Shown in pieces: positions 37,977 to 47,513 of a stretch of DNA of 64,000 bases; within the stretch, counting starts at the first letter, position 1, and each line of letters opens with the position of its first letter. The stretch covers positions 1 through 64,000 of the forward strand of contig JAWBKZ010000001.1 in assembly GCA_038831005.1 (NCBI GenBank), written 5' to 3'. Under the pieces are notes generated by a model. It had not been told where the DNA came from and ran no database searches. It saw nothing but the letters and a program-made list of their open reading frames with translations. The translations under genes were made by a program, and so were the position numbers. The stretch comes from Ignisphaera sp. Lineage in GTDB: Archaea > Thermoproteota > Thermoprotei_A > Sulfolobales > Ignisphaeraceae.

Positions 37977-38579
37977 ATGGGGATAGAACAAACACGTCTA
38001 AGAACCTCTACTACTCATTTCGCACCATCAATGATGGCTTACATTGTAGTGTTTTCAGCATTAGCTATAGTGTTACACATATTTCAGTATCCATTTCCAT
38101 TAGCGCCTTGGCTTAAATTTGATTTAGCTGGAGTACCTCTAACAATATTGTCACTAATCTCACTAAAGTTGGGGGGAATAGGATTTACAATATTTTGGGT
38201 AGGATCACTCCTACTTACCACAGATCCCACAAGAGTTATAGGGCCTTCTATGAAGACAATAGCAGAAGCTTTAACAGCATTACCTTTTGCATACATATAC
38301 AAGAGATCTAAGGGTCAGCAAGAAAGCCTCAAGACTATCGCTATAGGGTTTGCAATAGCTTTAGCATCTCGTGTACTTATAATGCTACTTTTAAACTATA
38401 TTGTAGCACCTTATTGGCTTGTATGGGCTAGATGGATGAAGACTCTCGAAGATGCGTATAGATTCACTATTACATATCTACCGGTTAATGCTCTATTTAA
38501 TGCCATAGTTGTCTGCTATGTGATACCTATAGTAGCTGCTATATGGAAGTCTGTCAAGAAGTACATACTACCGTCATAA
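37977..38579 (+). CDS. ECF transporter substrate-binding (S) component
   Basis: 200 residues with about six transmembrane helices. FDLAGVPLTILSLISLKLGG matches the conserved region of S components, in which a D/G-rich loop precedes helix 2. It is followed 43 bp later by a double ATPase gene and then by an EcfT-like gene, the full S-A-A'-T set. The vitamin or metal carried is unknown. The upstream palindrome-free, AT-rich leader shows no riboswitch I recognise. Confidence 0.78.
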   Translation: MGIEQTRLRTSTTHFAPSMMAYIVVFSALAIVLHIFQYPFPLAPWLKFDLAGVPLTILSLISLKLGGIGFTIFWVGSLLLTTDPTRVIGPSMKTIAEALTALPFAYIYKRSKGQQESLKTIAIGFAIALASRVLIMLLLNYIVAPYWLVWARWMKTLEDAYRFTITYLPVNALFNAIVVCYVIPIVAAIWKSVKKYILPS

Positions 38580-38621
38580 ACTTAGATACTCTCTACAGAA
38601 AATTGGTACGGGTCTCTCAAG

Positions 38622-40079
38622 GTGAATTCAATAAGCAATGCATTTTTTAATCATGTGGTTTACGTAGATAACCTATGGGTAAAGTATAGAGATAGTGATT
38701 GGGTACTTAAGGGAGTCAATCTTAATATAGGTAAAGGTGAAAGCGCTTTAATAGTTGGTTCAAGTGGAGGTGGAAAAACAACACTAGCTAGAGCACTATG
38801 TGGATTAGCTGAGAAGATCTTTAGAGTTGAGATAAAAGGAAGAATAGAGATATGCTCTAAACCTGTACATCAGATGGATTTATACGAGCTTCAGAAATGT
38901 ATACAGATCGTGAATCAAGATCCATATACACATTTTCTTGAACCTATACCTATAGAAGACATGATTACATATGCTGAAGGTATCTACGGGAGTAAGAGTT
39001 ATGAAATAGTTGATCATGTATTAAAGATGTTCAAAGTTGAAGAAATAGCTAGGAAACCGATAGTTAATCTATCTGGAGGTCAATTAAGGAGACTAGCTAT
39101 AGCTAAAGCGCTTATTACCGATCCTAAGATAGTGGTTCTTGATGAACCTCTGATGTGGCTTGATGATTTTGATGGAATAGATCTGGTTATGAGTGTTCTA
39201 AAAACGCTGAGGAGCCTCAAAAAAACGGTAATAGTTTTTGAGCATAGATTTCTACGTCTACTAAATCTCTTTGATAATGTATATAATTTAAAGAATGGGC
39301 ATCTATATAAGCTAGATAGAGATATGGTGTTTCATAAAATAGATGATAGAACTAATACCGATAAAGCTACATATAAATATAGAGGTATTAATGAGAACTC
39401 GTGTCGAGAAGGACCAGTACTAGAGTTAAAAGATGTATGGTTTAGATATGATAGAGGTTCAGATTGGTTGTTAAAAGGAGTAGAGCTTAATTTATGTAGA
39501 GGAGATAATATAGTAATCTATGGTCGTAACGGTAGCGGTAAATCAACACTACTACGCATTATAGCAGGGATATTGAAGCCTGTAAGAGGTATTAGAAAGG
39601 TTTACGCTAAAGTGCTTTACGTTCCTCAAGTACCGTACCTGTTCATAACTGAAGATAGTGTGATTTCGGAGGTAAAGACAATATGTAGACATACAATTAA
39701 AAATGATACTTGTATAAACGAAGGAACAGAGGTTCTCAAAAAATTTGGTTTCACCAATCTTGATGTACTGCCTATAAACTTGTCGTGGGGTCAGCAAACA
39801 AGACTTGCTGTACTATTATCATATATAGCTTCAAGAAATGGTGTAGTGATTCTTGATGAACCTTTCACAGGTTCTACTTATCTAGATAGCTTCAATATTG
39901 TTGATCTATTGCTAAAGTTAGACAATGTCGCGGAAATAATTACGTTAAGTAGTAAGGACTATATACCTTTGTTTAGGAATGCTAGAACATACATTCTTGA
40001 TGAAGGCACGTTAAAGTCTTTTGAATACCGAGACACAACTATATCAAAGATTGTGGAGCTCTCTAAATCGATTTACTAG
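38622..40079 (+). CDS. ECF transporter ATPase with two fused ABC domains
   Basis: 485 residues with two nucleotide-binding domains in one chain. First: Walker A GSSGGGKTT (46-54), signature LSGGQLRR, Walker B IVVLDEPLMWLD. Second: Walker A GRNGSGKST (about 300), an altered signature LSWGQQTR, Walker B VVILDEPFTGSTYLD. This is the EcfA-EcfA' fusion usual in archaea. It powers the S and T partners encoded on both sides. The GTG start has AAGG directly upstream. The second signature replaces the first Gly with Trp, so the two sites may be unequal. Confidence 0.9.
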   Translation: MNSISNAFFNHVVYVDNLWVKYRDSDWVLKGVNLNIGKGESALIVGSSGGGKTTLARALCGLAEKIFRVEIKGRIEICSKPVHQMDLYELQKCIQIVNQDPYTHFLEPIPIEDMITYAEGIYGSKSYEIVDHVLKMFKVEEIARKPIVNLSGGQLRRLAIAKALITDPKIVVLDEPLMWLDDFDGIDLVMSVLKTLRSLKKTVIVFEHRFLRLLNLFDNVYNLKNGHLYKLDRDMVFHKIDDRTNTDKATYKYRGINENSCREGPVLELKDVWFRYDRGSDWLLKGVELNLCRGDNIVIYGRNGSGKSTLLRIIAGILKPVRGIRKVYAKVLYVPQVPYLFITEDSVISEVKTICRHTIKNDTCINEGTEVLKKFGFTNLDVLPINLSWGQQTRLAVLLSYIASRNGVVILDEPFTGSTYLDSFNIVDLLLKLDNVAEIITLSSKDYIPLFRNARTYILDEGTLKSFEYRDTTISKIVELSKSIY

Positions 40080-40101
40080 TAGACTGTTAGGTGATGTATA
40101 G

Positions 40102-40818
40102 ATGAGTAGTGTTAAGAGATTTGCTGAATTATTTATACCTATAGGTAGTAGGGTTTTTTCGACATACACAAGGATCTTTCTACCTATATCTATGAGCTCT
40201 ATATCTATTGTGTCAACACTTCAGCCATTCCAAGACAGAGGAATAGTTTTTACGGTATATGGTTTTACTGTAGTGTTGTTACTTATGTATATCGTGAAGA
40301 TTCTAGAAAGAGCACTGAGGAGTCTCACTCTACCATTCATGTTTATAGCTCTAGGTCTTCTGGTTAACTTCATATCTATGTTTTTAGGACTTACACCACC
40401 ACCAATATATTCTTTAATATTGTCTGCATTCAAGGTTTCATTGATCTTCATATCTATAGCTCTTCTTATTCAATGGTTAAGTTTTAGAGAATTCAGATGT
40501 GTATTGAAGATGATCAAGTTAAGCAGTCTAGCAAAGATATTGACTATAGTGATGGCAGTTATGCCTACGCTATTCAATAACTATGCAGAATCATATACCG
40601 CAGTATTTCTGAAGCTAGGTAGACGAAGAGTTTACAAGGCTGTGAAACCATTGGTAGTTCAATCAGCTATACTGGCTCTAGATATTGCACAAGCACTCTA
40701 TCTGTATGGATTCCCTAGAGATGTTTGTATATCTATTGATAGACCTAAAGCTAAAGAGATAGCTTTAATTGTGGCAATAATTTTTATAGGGATAGTACTT
40801 CTACTCTACATGCCATAG
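40102..40818 (+). CDS. ECF transporter transmembrane (T) component
   Basis: 238 residues with about five transmembrane helices and a cytoplasmic coupling region before the last helix (KLGRRRVYKAVKPLVVQSAILALDIAQALYLYGFPRD). The typical A-R-G coupling boxes are only partly kept. It lies 22 bp after the ATPase gene. Its 3' end overlaps that of larC, transcribed towards it, by 13 bp. Confidence 0.8.
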   Translation: MSSVKRFAELFIPIGSRVFSTYTRIFLPISMSSISIVSTLQPFQDRGIVFTVYGFTVVLLLMYIVKILERALRSLTLPFMFIALGLLVNFISMFLGLTPPPIYSLILSAFKVSLIFISIALLIQWLSFREFRCVLKMIKLSSLAKILTIVMAVMPTLFNNYAESYTAVFLKLGRRRVYKAVKPLVVQSAILALDIAQALYLYGFPRDVCISIDRPKAKEIALIVAIIFIGIVLLLYMP

Positions 40819-42074
40819 ACTTCACCTCTATCTTTAATCATTCTATAAACTAAATCACGAATCGTTCTCAATGGTAGACCTGTAGCTTGAGCTATAGCCT
40901 TCAAACTCTCGTACTCTGGTTTTATAACCAGCACATTACCCTTTAGATCTTTACTAATTTTGAATACAACTGGATATTTAGTGCCTTTAATTTCTACGTC
41001 TATTATCCTCTTCTCCCTAATGGGTACAACAAATCTTCTGTATCTTGTATACCTTACACCCAGAGTACCAAGCTCATCTATAAGAATTCTGGCGATTTCA
41101 CTAACCTTATCTAAATCAGCTATAACTCTAATAGTGTATCCAGGCCTATTTTTCTTCATGTATAGAGGAACTATAGCTACATCTCTAGCACCTACCTCCA
41201 TAAGCTTATTAAATATATGGCCTATGATTTCTCCAGAAACATCATCTATATCAGTTTCAATTACAGCTATATCTTCAGACGCAAGATCTTCAATATCAAA
41301 CTTGGTATCGTTGTATCCGACAATAATTCTCAATATGTTTGGCAAATCCTTTAAATCCCTTGATCCTGCACCATATCCTATAGATTCAATACGAATAGAA
41401 GGTATGTATTCGGTAAATTCTTTAACAATGCCTGCAATTATTGCAGCACCCGTTGGTGTTGTAAGTTCCTGCTCTATAGGGCCTCCAACTATCTTGGCCT
41501 TTACCTTTTTCAATATCTCTAATGTTGCAGGTGTAGGTACAGGATATAGACCATGTGTACAATGGATTCTTCCACCTCCAATAGCTATAGGAAGTGATAT
41601 AAAGTGAGACTCTATGAGGTCTAGTGTTTGAAGCGCTATTGCTGAACCAATTACATCAACAAATGTGTCAGCAGAACTCAGTTCATGCATATGTGTGGTG
41701 TAGAGATCAATATCTCCATGAATAGATGATTCAGCTTCTACAAGTATCTCTATAGCTCTTAGAGCAAAGTTTTTTGCATTATCATTAAGATCTATATTTG
41801 AACATATGTTTCTAGTAATTTCTATCATTTCTCGTCCTGTTCTATACCTATGCTTTTCTTTGACCTTAATTCTGAGACTCTTAGCCTTAATACCCCTTTT
41901 TACAACATCAATAAAATCTAGCTCGAGTTTTTCGACACCTTCAGCATATTTTGGAACAACATCTTCAAGAACCTTTATTTTATCTATGTTAGCACCAAAC
42001 GATACTAGTGCTGATAAAAACATATCGCCTGAGATTCCAGCTATGCTTGGATCTAAAACCACAACCTTCTTCAT
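40806..42074 (-). CDS. larC: LarC, nickel-pincer cofactor cyclometallase
   Basis: 422 residues of the DUF111/LarC family: DPSIAGISGDMFLSAL at the start, THMHELSSADTFVDVIG, IGGGRIHCTHGLYPVPTPATLEIL in the middle, TTPTGAAI, GYGAGSRDL and ETDIDDVSGE later. LarC inserts nickel into the pyridinium cofactor in a CTP-dependent step, giving the nickel-pincer nucleotide of lactate racemase-type enzymes. It follows larB by 14 bp. LarE and LarA-like proteins are not in the window. Confidence 0.93.
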   Translation of the reverse strand: MKKVVVLDPSIAGISGDMFLSALVSFGANIDKIKVLEDVVPKYAEGVEKLELDFIDVVKRGIKAKSLRIKVKEKHRYRTGREMIEITRNICSNIDLNDNAKNFALRAIEILVEAESSIHGDIDLYTTHMHELSSADTFVDVIGSAIALQTLDLIESHFISLPIAIGGGRIHCTHGLYPVPTPATLEILKKVKAKIVGGPIEQELTTPTGAAIIAGIVKEFTEYIPSIRIESIGYGAGSRDLKDLPNILRIIVGYNDTKFDIEDLASEDIAVIETDIDDVSGEIIGHIFNKLMEVGARDVAIVPLYMKKNRPGYTIRVIADLDKVSEIARILIDELGTLGVRYTRYRRFVVPIREKRIIDVEIKGTKYPVVFKISKDLKGNVLVIKPEYESLKAIAQATGLPLRTIRDLVYRMIKDRGEVYGM

Positions 42075-42088
42075 ATTGATTCACACAA

Positions 42089-42901
42089 TCATGTTATTTG
42101 CATCAAACCTTCTTTACATTTTTCTCTATATAACGAAATTCGTTTACCTATTAGTGCTGCAAGAACAGCAGCACTAACACCATTATCTATATTCACTACA
42201 GCAAGCCCCAATGGACATGCTTGAAGCATTGAATATAGAGCAGCTATCCCTTCTCCACCAAGACCATAGCCTACAGATGTAGGAACAGCTATAACAGGTA
42301 CATCTATTAGTGAAGCTACAACCGATGGGAGAGCTCCCTCCATACCAGCTACAACTATAACCACATCAGCATCAACATCTTTTACCTTCTTGAGAGCCTC
42401 TATAACTCTATGAAGACCCGCTACACCAACATCATATATCGATATAGCTCTACATCCCATCTCCTCTACAACTACTCTACACTCTTCAGCTACAGATATA
42501 TCGGCTGTACCAGCAGTAAGAATACCAATAGTACATTGATGCCTCCTTCTTTCAAAATCCTTCTTTCTCGCTATAGCTATCCTTCCTCTATCAAAAACTT
42601 CTATCTCTAGATCATCTATATGCAAATTCTTTAAATAATTTATATGTTCTTTCCTAAGTCTAGATATAATTATTCTACCGGTTTTCGGAACAACACTCCT
42701 TATTATCTTCTCAAGTTCTTCTAAATCCTTTCTCTCAGCGAAAACAATCTCAGGTATATCTCTTCTAAGTTCTCTACCTAAATCATATCTAATCTTGTTA
42801 TCTATATAATCTAGCTCGAAAATCTTCAATCTCTTAATAGCTTCATCTACATCGATATCTCTTTTTGCAACCTTCTCAAGAATCTCTCTAATACTTGGCA
42901 A
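42089..42901 (-). CDS. larB: LarB, carboxylase/hydrolase for nickel-pincer cofactor synthesis
   Basis: 270 residues of the PurE-like LarB family: an N-terminal helical extension, then IGILTAGTADISVAEECRVV, YDVGVAGLHRVI, VVVAGMEGALPSVVASL, VPVIAVPTSVGYG and a closing VVNIDNGVSAAVLAAL. LarB carboxylates nicotinic acid adenine dinucleotide at the start of the pathway finished by LarE and LarC. It sits between a VOC protein gene (23 bp upstream) and larC (14 bp downstream), so the three form one minus-strand operon. Confidence 0.93.
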   Translation of the reverse strand: MPSIREILEKVAKRDIDVDEAIKRLKIFELDYIDNKIRYDLGRELRRDIPEIVFAERKDLEELEKIIRSVVPKTGRIIISRLRKEHINYLKNLHIDDLEIEVFDRGRIAIARKKDFERRRHQCTIGILTAGTADISVAEECRVVVEEMGCRAISIYDVGVAGLHRVIEALKKVKDVDADVVIVVAGMEGALPSVVASLIDVPVIAVPTSVGYGLGGEGIAALYSMLQACPLGLAVVNIDNGVSAAVLAALIGKRISLYREKCKEGLMQIT

Positions 42902-42923
42902 GAGATACTTCCTCTTTAATCTT

Positions 42924-43391
42924 CTAGTTGTTGAAGAACTTAAGAAGCTCTATAACTGTTCCTAAACTTTTTCGTGTATCCATATATATGTATATACCGT
43001 TTTCGAAATAACCAAGTTGTTCAATATCACCACCAATATCTTTTAGTTTCTCAATACATTCATCAACATTTTCTACTTTAAAAGCTATATGATGAACACC
43101 TTGACCATAGTTCTTAATGTATGTACTCCAAGTGCTATCACCATCTATAGGCTCTATCAATTCTATAACAATATTATCTAGTTCTATAAAAGCTAGCTTT
43201 GCTTTTCCAGCAGGTTTACCTCTATACATTGCTTTTGTCTTATTCCAATCATCTGTTTCAATGATTTTTGGCTTCTCGAGACCAAGGATCTTACACCATT
43301 TTCTAGCAACGTCTTCTATATCGTCTACAACTATACCTATCTGAACCACGTTCTTCAGATTCTTGGTGCAAGTCATAGAGATCATACACAT
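42924..43391 (-). CDS. VOC-superfamily protein (glyoxalase / methylmalonyl-CoA epimerase-like)
   Basis: About 156 residues from the ATG at 43391; ATGs at 43385 and 43376 are alternatives, and the longer open frame to 43517 runs through the divergent promoter. Two beta-alpha-beta-beta-beta halves: VVQIGIVVDDIEDVARKWC, FIELDNIVIELIEP, then GVHHIAFKVENVDECIEKL and GTVIELLKF. The H and E metal positions of VOC enzymes (GVHHIAF, IELIEP, VIELL) are kept, but the first metal His is replaced (QIGIVV). It is the first gene of the operon with larB and larC, which hints at a role in 2-hydroxyacid or 2-oxoaldehyde metabolism. Confidence 0.75.
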   Translation of the reverse strand: MCMISMTCTKNLKNVVQIGIVVDDIEDVARKWCKILGLEKPKIIETDDWNKTKAMYRGKPAGKAKLAFIELDNIVIELIEPIDGDSTWSTYIKNYGQGVHHIAFKVENVDECIEKLKDIGGDIEQLGYFENGIYIYMDTRKSLGTVIELLKFFNN

Positions 43392-43449
43392 GATAAACAC
43401 TAAACTTAATATCTTTTTGGGGAATATTCTATCTAGAGTATGATGGTGA

Positions 43450-44229
43450 ATGGAAGGATACAATCCAATTGAATTAACGGAAATAGTCAAGAAACATGTT
43501 ACACAAACACGTAACAATATCGAGGAACGAAAATATTATCGATTCAGAGGAGGTAAATGGTACGGAGGTATAGCTACAGGTGATGTTGTTGGATGCAACC
43601 TCAGATGTAGATTCTGTTGGGGATGGCGCTATACCCATAGCGTTGACAAAGGCTACTTCATGTTGCCTGAAGAAGTGTTCACGAAGCTCATAGATATAGC
43701 CTCGGATAGAGGCTATAAATACGTTAGACTAAGTGGTGGGGAATCAACAATATCTATAGACCACTTGATTTATTTATTGAATAGAGTTGAAGAAATGAAA
43801 CTCATTTTTATACTAGAGACAAACGGAATAATTATAGGATACGATGAGCGGGTAGCGAAAAAACTTGCAAACTACAGTAGGATAGTTATAAGAGTATCAT
43901 TTAAGGGAACAACATCTGAGGAATTCCATAGACTTACTGGAGCTTCATCTAAATTCTTCGAGTACCAGATTAAAGCTCTCGAAAATCTTCTAGACAATGG
44001 TATGAAGCCTGGAGAAGATTTCTATCCAGCCGTAATGCTGAGTTTTACGCAAGATGAAAACTATACACAATTCAAGAGAAAACTAAGGACTATTCATCCT
44101 GTACTTTCGGAATCAATAGATGAGGAATACGTAATACTGTATCCACATGTTATCGAAATACTAAACAGATATAACCTTAAACCAAGAATAGCCTTCAAGC
44201 CAGAAAGCGTACCGGAATTTATGGTGTAG
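43450..44229 (+). CDS. Radical SAM protein
   Basis: 259 residues. Cys49, Cys53 and Cys56 (CNLRCRFC) bind the [4Fe-4S]-SAM cluster; VRLSGGES is the GGE motif that holds SAM, and FILETNGIII the next strand. The family resembles archaeal radical SAM proteins of unknown substrate, sometimes likened to pyruvate formate-lyase activases. It is divergent from the VOC-larBC operon. No partner gene is adjacent, so the substrate cannot be inferred. Confidence 0.85.
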   Translation: MEGYNPIELTEIVKKHVTQTRNNIEERKYYRFRGGKWYGGIATGDVVGCNLRCRFCWGWRYTHSVDKGYFMLPEEVFTKLIDIASDRGYKYVRLSGGESTISIDHLIYLLNRVEEMKLIFILETNGIIIGYDERVAKKLANYSRIVIRVSFKGTTSEEFHRLTGASSKFFEYQIKALENLLDNGMKPGEDFYPAVMLSFTQDENYTQFKRKLRTIHPVLSESIDEEYVILYPHVIEILNRYNLKPRIAFKPESVPEFMV

Positions 44230-44394
44230 ATACACCAATCATGACTAACTATAACCATATGCACACAATATTACACTATAGTGAGTATCCAAGTAACTAT
44301 ATGACTACATTATGTACACATAATAGTGGCTAGAGTATATCTCTGAACCAAGTATGTCTACTGCAGAGTTTTTATATACGGACCTATGCAGTTG

Positions 44395-44929
44395 GTGAGG
44401 ATACTACACACTATTTGGATACTGTTGATAAAAATGATTGTGGGTATATACCTAGTTCAATAACAAGTTGGTTCTAGTAATACAGTAGTAGTCATAGAGG
44501 GAACGCTTAAGAGAAACTCTACTGCCGAGATCCATATTTAAACTCTGAGGTTATACCCAGGTAATTCATCTGTCTATAAGACACAATACAGAAGGAAGAT
44601 AATACCTCTAGTCATAGAGCCTCCGGCGGGTTATGATAGTTATGAGGAGGCAAATATTTAGAAAGATTATAAATATTGTTGTTGAAGGTTACGCTGTTGG
44701 TGATGATGCTGTCGAACTCCGTATAAAACCTGTCAATAGCGAGGTAGAAATAACTAATCTATGCATAGAGAAACCCTACAAAGGTGGCAACGGTACTAAC
44801 TGTAGAAAAGTGTTTCTATATGTGGATCAAGAGTGCTTCGGTAACATTACCCTTGATGCAATAAAGGTGAGCGATAGAGATACAATTGATTTAAATGCCA
44901 ACATAAAGTTCTATACAAGGGAACAGTAG
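44395..44929 (+). pseudogene. Decayed gene for a secreted or membrane-anchored small protein
   Basis: A GTG at 44395 lies about 20 bp after a TATA-like TTTTTATATA (44369-44378). It opens MRILHTIWILLIKMIVGIYL, a hydrophobic signal-like segment, then a TAA near 44461. The same frame continues VGSSNTVVVIEGTLKRNS, meets a TAA near 44539, and continues LRLYPGNSSVYK and VIEPPAGYDSYEEAN to a TAG at 44661. The remaining beta-rich part is in another frame (44633-44929: VVEGYAVGDDAVELRIKPV and ITNLCIEKPYKGGN). Two stops and one frameshift interrupt one plausible protein of about 175 residues. The final 98-residue ORF could still be expressed on its own. Confidence 0.55.
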
Positions 44930-45037
44930 CTGTATTGTTATAGACCTTTAACAAAGGTAGTGTAGAACACAAATGAATTCCACATAAATCACTAATAAAA
45001 TCATATACACCAAAATATTTTTTAATGGTGTGTTTCC

Positions 45038-46126
45038 TTAAACTCGTTCTCCTTTACTAGAAACCTGATTGAGTTTTTGAACCTCTTGAAATACCCACCC
45101 TAGATTGTGTACAAATCTTCTCTCAATATTTTCTTCGTATAGTGCTTGAGCTATTAGTGGTAGAGCTATTGTCGCATCTACATACGCTACCCTTTTTTTA
45201 GCTCTATAAGATACCTTTCCCCAGCTAACGGCTTCCTCTAGAGTAGCTCCTGATAATCCACCCCATTGAGGTGCATCTGTTGTTATCTGTACAACATATT
45301 CTAGCGGTTTGTAGTGTTCTTCACTTTTCTTGTTCAACTCGATAAGTGTTTGAGCAACTGTTACCAAATTGATGTAATCTTTGGGTACTCCTCCACCGAT
45401 GTATATAGCTGACATCTTTTTTGCTTTTCTACCTATCTCTACTATTTGATTGAAGTCTTTAACCATATCTAGAACTATATCGTGACTTCTTTCCCTGGAA
45501 GCTAGAACAGCTGCAATACCATAAGCACTATCAACTAATGCAGGTGAAAATACTGGTACACCTACTCTATACGCAGCTGAAACTATACAGTCTATACCTC
45601 TTCTATCTAAGTATTCTCCAAAGAGATACAAGAATTCTGCTGTAGAATATCTTGATCCTCTGGGCAAGGTGTAGATGAACTCCTTTATCAAGTTCTCCAT
45701 CTTTCGGTACGCAAGTTCATCTGCAAACACATCGTAGAACCTATCTATCTTGTACTTTAGAAGCTCGTAATCGTCTACATATGGGGATCCTTTGTAGTAG
45801 CTAAAGCCCATAGCTTCATATATATCTTCAGATATGTTTGCACCTGTCGATACAATAACATCTACATATCTCTTCTCTATAAACCACTTAACTATCTTCC
45901 ACATACCTGCTGTACTCATAGATCCAGCTAAACCTAGAAACACGATATTATCAGGATCTTTCAGCATGGATACTATAATTTCATAAACTTCTCCTAGAGC
46001 TCTACCTTGATAAGCTGTATCGGCAAGATCGTTAAGCAGTTCTCTTACGCTTCTATTCCTCAACTCAAGTGTTTTTAGTTTCTCGATAAGATATGGATTT
46101 TCTGGAGATCTATTCATTTTATACAC
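45038..46126 (-). CDS. dys: Deoxyhypusine synthase
   Basis: 362 residues. Rossmann-type NAD-binding fold with FLGLAGSMSTAGMWKIV, VSTGANISEDIYE, and the conserved VGVPVFSPALVDSAYG. The catalytic lysine is Lys304 in EEAVSWGKVSY, and YIGGGVPKDY and TTDAPQWGGLSGA line the NAD/spermidine site. It transfers the aminobutyl group of spermidine to a lysine of aIF5A, essential in archaea. An internal ATG three codons in (MNRSPENPY) is an alternative start. Confidence 0.94.
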   Translation of the reverse strand: MYKMNRSPENPYLIEKLKTLELRNRSVRELLNDLADTAYQGRALGEVYEIIVSMLKDPDNIVFLGLAGSMSTAGMWKIVKWFIEKRYVDVIVSTGANISEDIYEAMGFSYYKGSPYVDDYELLKYKIDRFYDVFADELAYRKMENLIKEFIYTLPRGSRYSTAEFLYLFGEYLDRRGIDCIVSAAYRVGVPVFSPALVDSAYGIAAVLASRERSHDIVLDMVKDFNQIVEIGRKAKKMSAIYIGGGVPKDYINLVTVAQTLIELNKKSEEHYKPLEYVVQITTDAPQWGGLSGATLEEAVSWGKVSYRAKKRVAYVDATIALPLIAQALYEENIERRFVHNLGWVFQEVQKLNQVSSKGERV

Positions 46127-46454
46127 GTTGAAACGGTTCTAGCCAACTGTTTCTATAGTATACCCTAATAAATTTAGTAGATCTCGATCCACTATAACAA
46201 CCATCATTAACAATAACTAGCTTCAGTACAAAGTTCAACCTAACCAGGTATAGAGACTGGTTAACATGATGTACCATATCAACGGTTATTAGGGATTAAG
46301 TCAATCTTCATTAATCTATATGGATTCTAGCTAGATAGCATATTATGTAAACGTTATTAGGAACCCAAATTAAGAGAACTACATGTATGAAGATATACAC
46401 AATATGGTGTAGCACCTCAACATTCATCAAGCACATGAGGCTCTGGGGAAGATT
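46127..46454. other. Divergent gap between deoxyhypusine synthase and thioredoxin reductase genes
   Basis: About 330 bases with no open frame of note. It must contain both promoters; none stands out clearly. Confidence 0.45.
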
Positions 46455-47435
46455 ATGTCTAGATTTAGATTATCTGTATCTCGAACAAAAACAGGTAAAG
46501 AGATATATGATTGTGTTGTAGTTGGTGCTGGTCCAGCTGGTCTTACATCAGCAATATATCTCGCTAGATTTGGCTTAAAGATTAATATAGTGACTAGAGA
46601 TGTTGGAGGTAAGATGGCTATAGCTCCTCTAGTAGATGATTATCCTGGTATTCCCGAGATACCTGGGATAAAGCTTGCCGATCTTTTTGAACAGCATGTT
46701 AAAAAATTTGGTGTAGAAATTGTTGTAGGAGAGCTTATGGTGAACCTCAAGAGGGAGGGTGATATATGGTGTGTAGAGACAGTTAGCGGCTCAAAATTTT
46801 ATGGGTATAGTGTTATAGTGGCTATTGGATGTGAGAAAAAGAAGCTTGGAGTACCTGGAGAAGATAGATTTCTTGGTAGAGGAGTATCGTATTGTGCAGT
46901 CTGTGATGCACCTTTCTTTAAAGATAAAGTTGTGGCTGTTGTTGGTGGAGGTGATTCAGCGCTTTCAAGTGCTCTTCATCTAGCATCATATGCTAGAACA
47001 GTCTATATAATCCATAGAAGGAACATGTTTAGAGCGTTTCAAGCATATGTTGATAAAGTATTGAAAGAACCTAAGATAGAGGTGATAATGAACTCAAGGG
47101 TTGTAGAAATACTTGGAAAAGATAAAGTTGAGGCTGTAAGAATTAGAACAAGTTCAGATGAAGAAAAGGTGCTGAAGGTTGATGGAGTCTTTATAGAGAT
47201 AGGTTCTGAACCACCTAAACAGCTTTTGGAAAAAATAGGTCTAGAACTCGATGATAAAGGATACATAGTGGTTAAACCAGATATGAGCACAAATCTTCCA
47301 GGTGTATTTGCAGCAGGAGATGTTACTGGAGGACCCCATAAAGTACGGTTCGAGCAGATAATTGTGGCGGCAGCCGAAGGAGCTATAGCTGCAAACTCTG
47401 TTTACCACTACCTATTGTCAGTTAAGAAAGATTAA
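46455..47435 (+). CDS. trxB: Thioredoxin reductase
   Basis: 326 residues. FAD site VVVGAGPAGLTSAIYLARFG (22-41), active-site disulfide Cys147/Cys150 in YCAVCDAPFF, NADPH-domain motif VGGGDSALSSALHLA (163-177), and the closing FAD motif GVFAAGDVTGG. It keeps thioredoxin-like proteins reduced. The NADPH-specific HRR-type motif is present as IIHRRNMFRA. It stands alone; a ZIP transporter gene follows after about 75 bp. Confidence 0.92.
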   Translation: MSRFRLSVSRTKTGKEIYDCVVVGAGPAGLTSAIYLARFGLKINIVTRDVGGKMAIAPLVDDYPGIPEIPGIKLADLFEQHVKKFGVEIVVGELMVNLKREGDIWCVETVSGSKFYGYSVIVAIGCEKKKLGVPGEDRFLGRGVSYCAVCDAPFFKDKVVAVVGGGDSALSSALHLASYARTVYIIHRRNMFRAFQAYVDKVLKEPKIEVIMNSRVVEILGKDKVEAVRIRTSSDEEKVLKVDGVFIEIGSEPPKQLLEKIGLELDDKGYIVVKPDMSTNLPGVFAAGDVTGGPHKVRFEQIIVAAAEGAIAANSVYHYLLSVKKD

Positions 47436-47513
47436 AATCAAGTGTGATTTAGATCTTTAAAGTATATAGGTTTACCTTTCGTAGCGTTTAGTTGATAGGG
47501 AAGGTATGAATTG

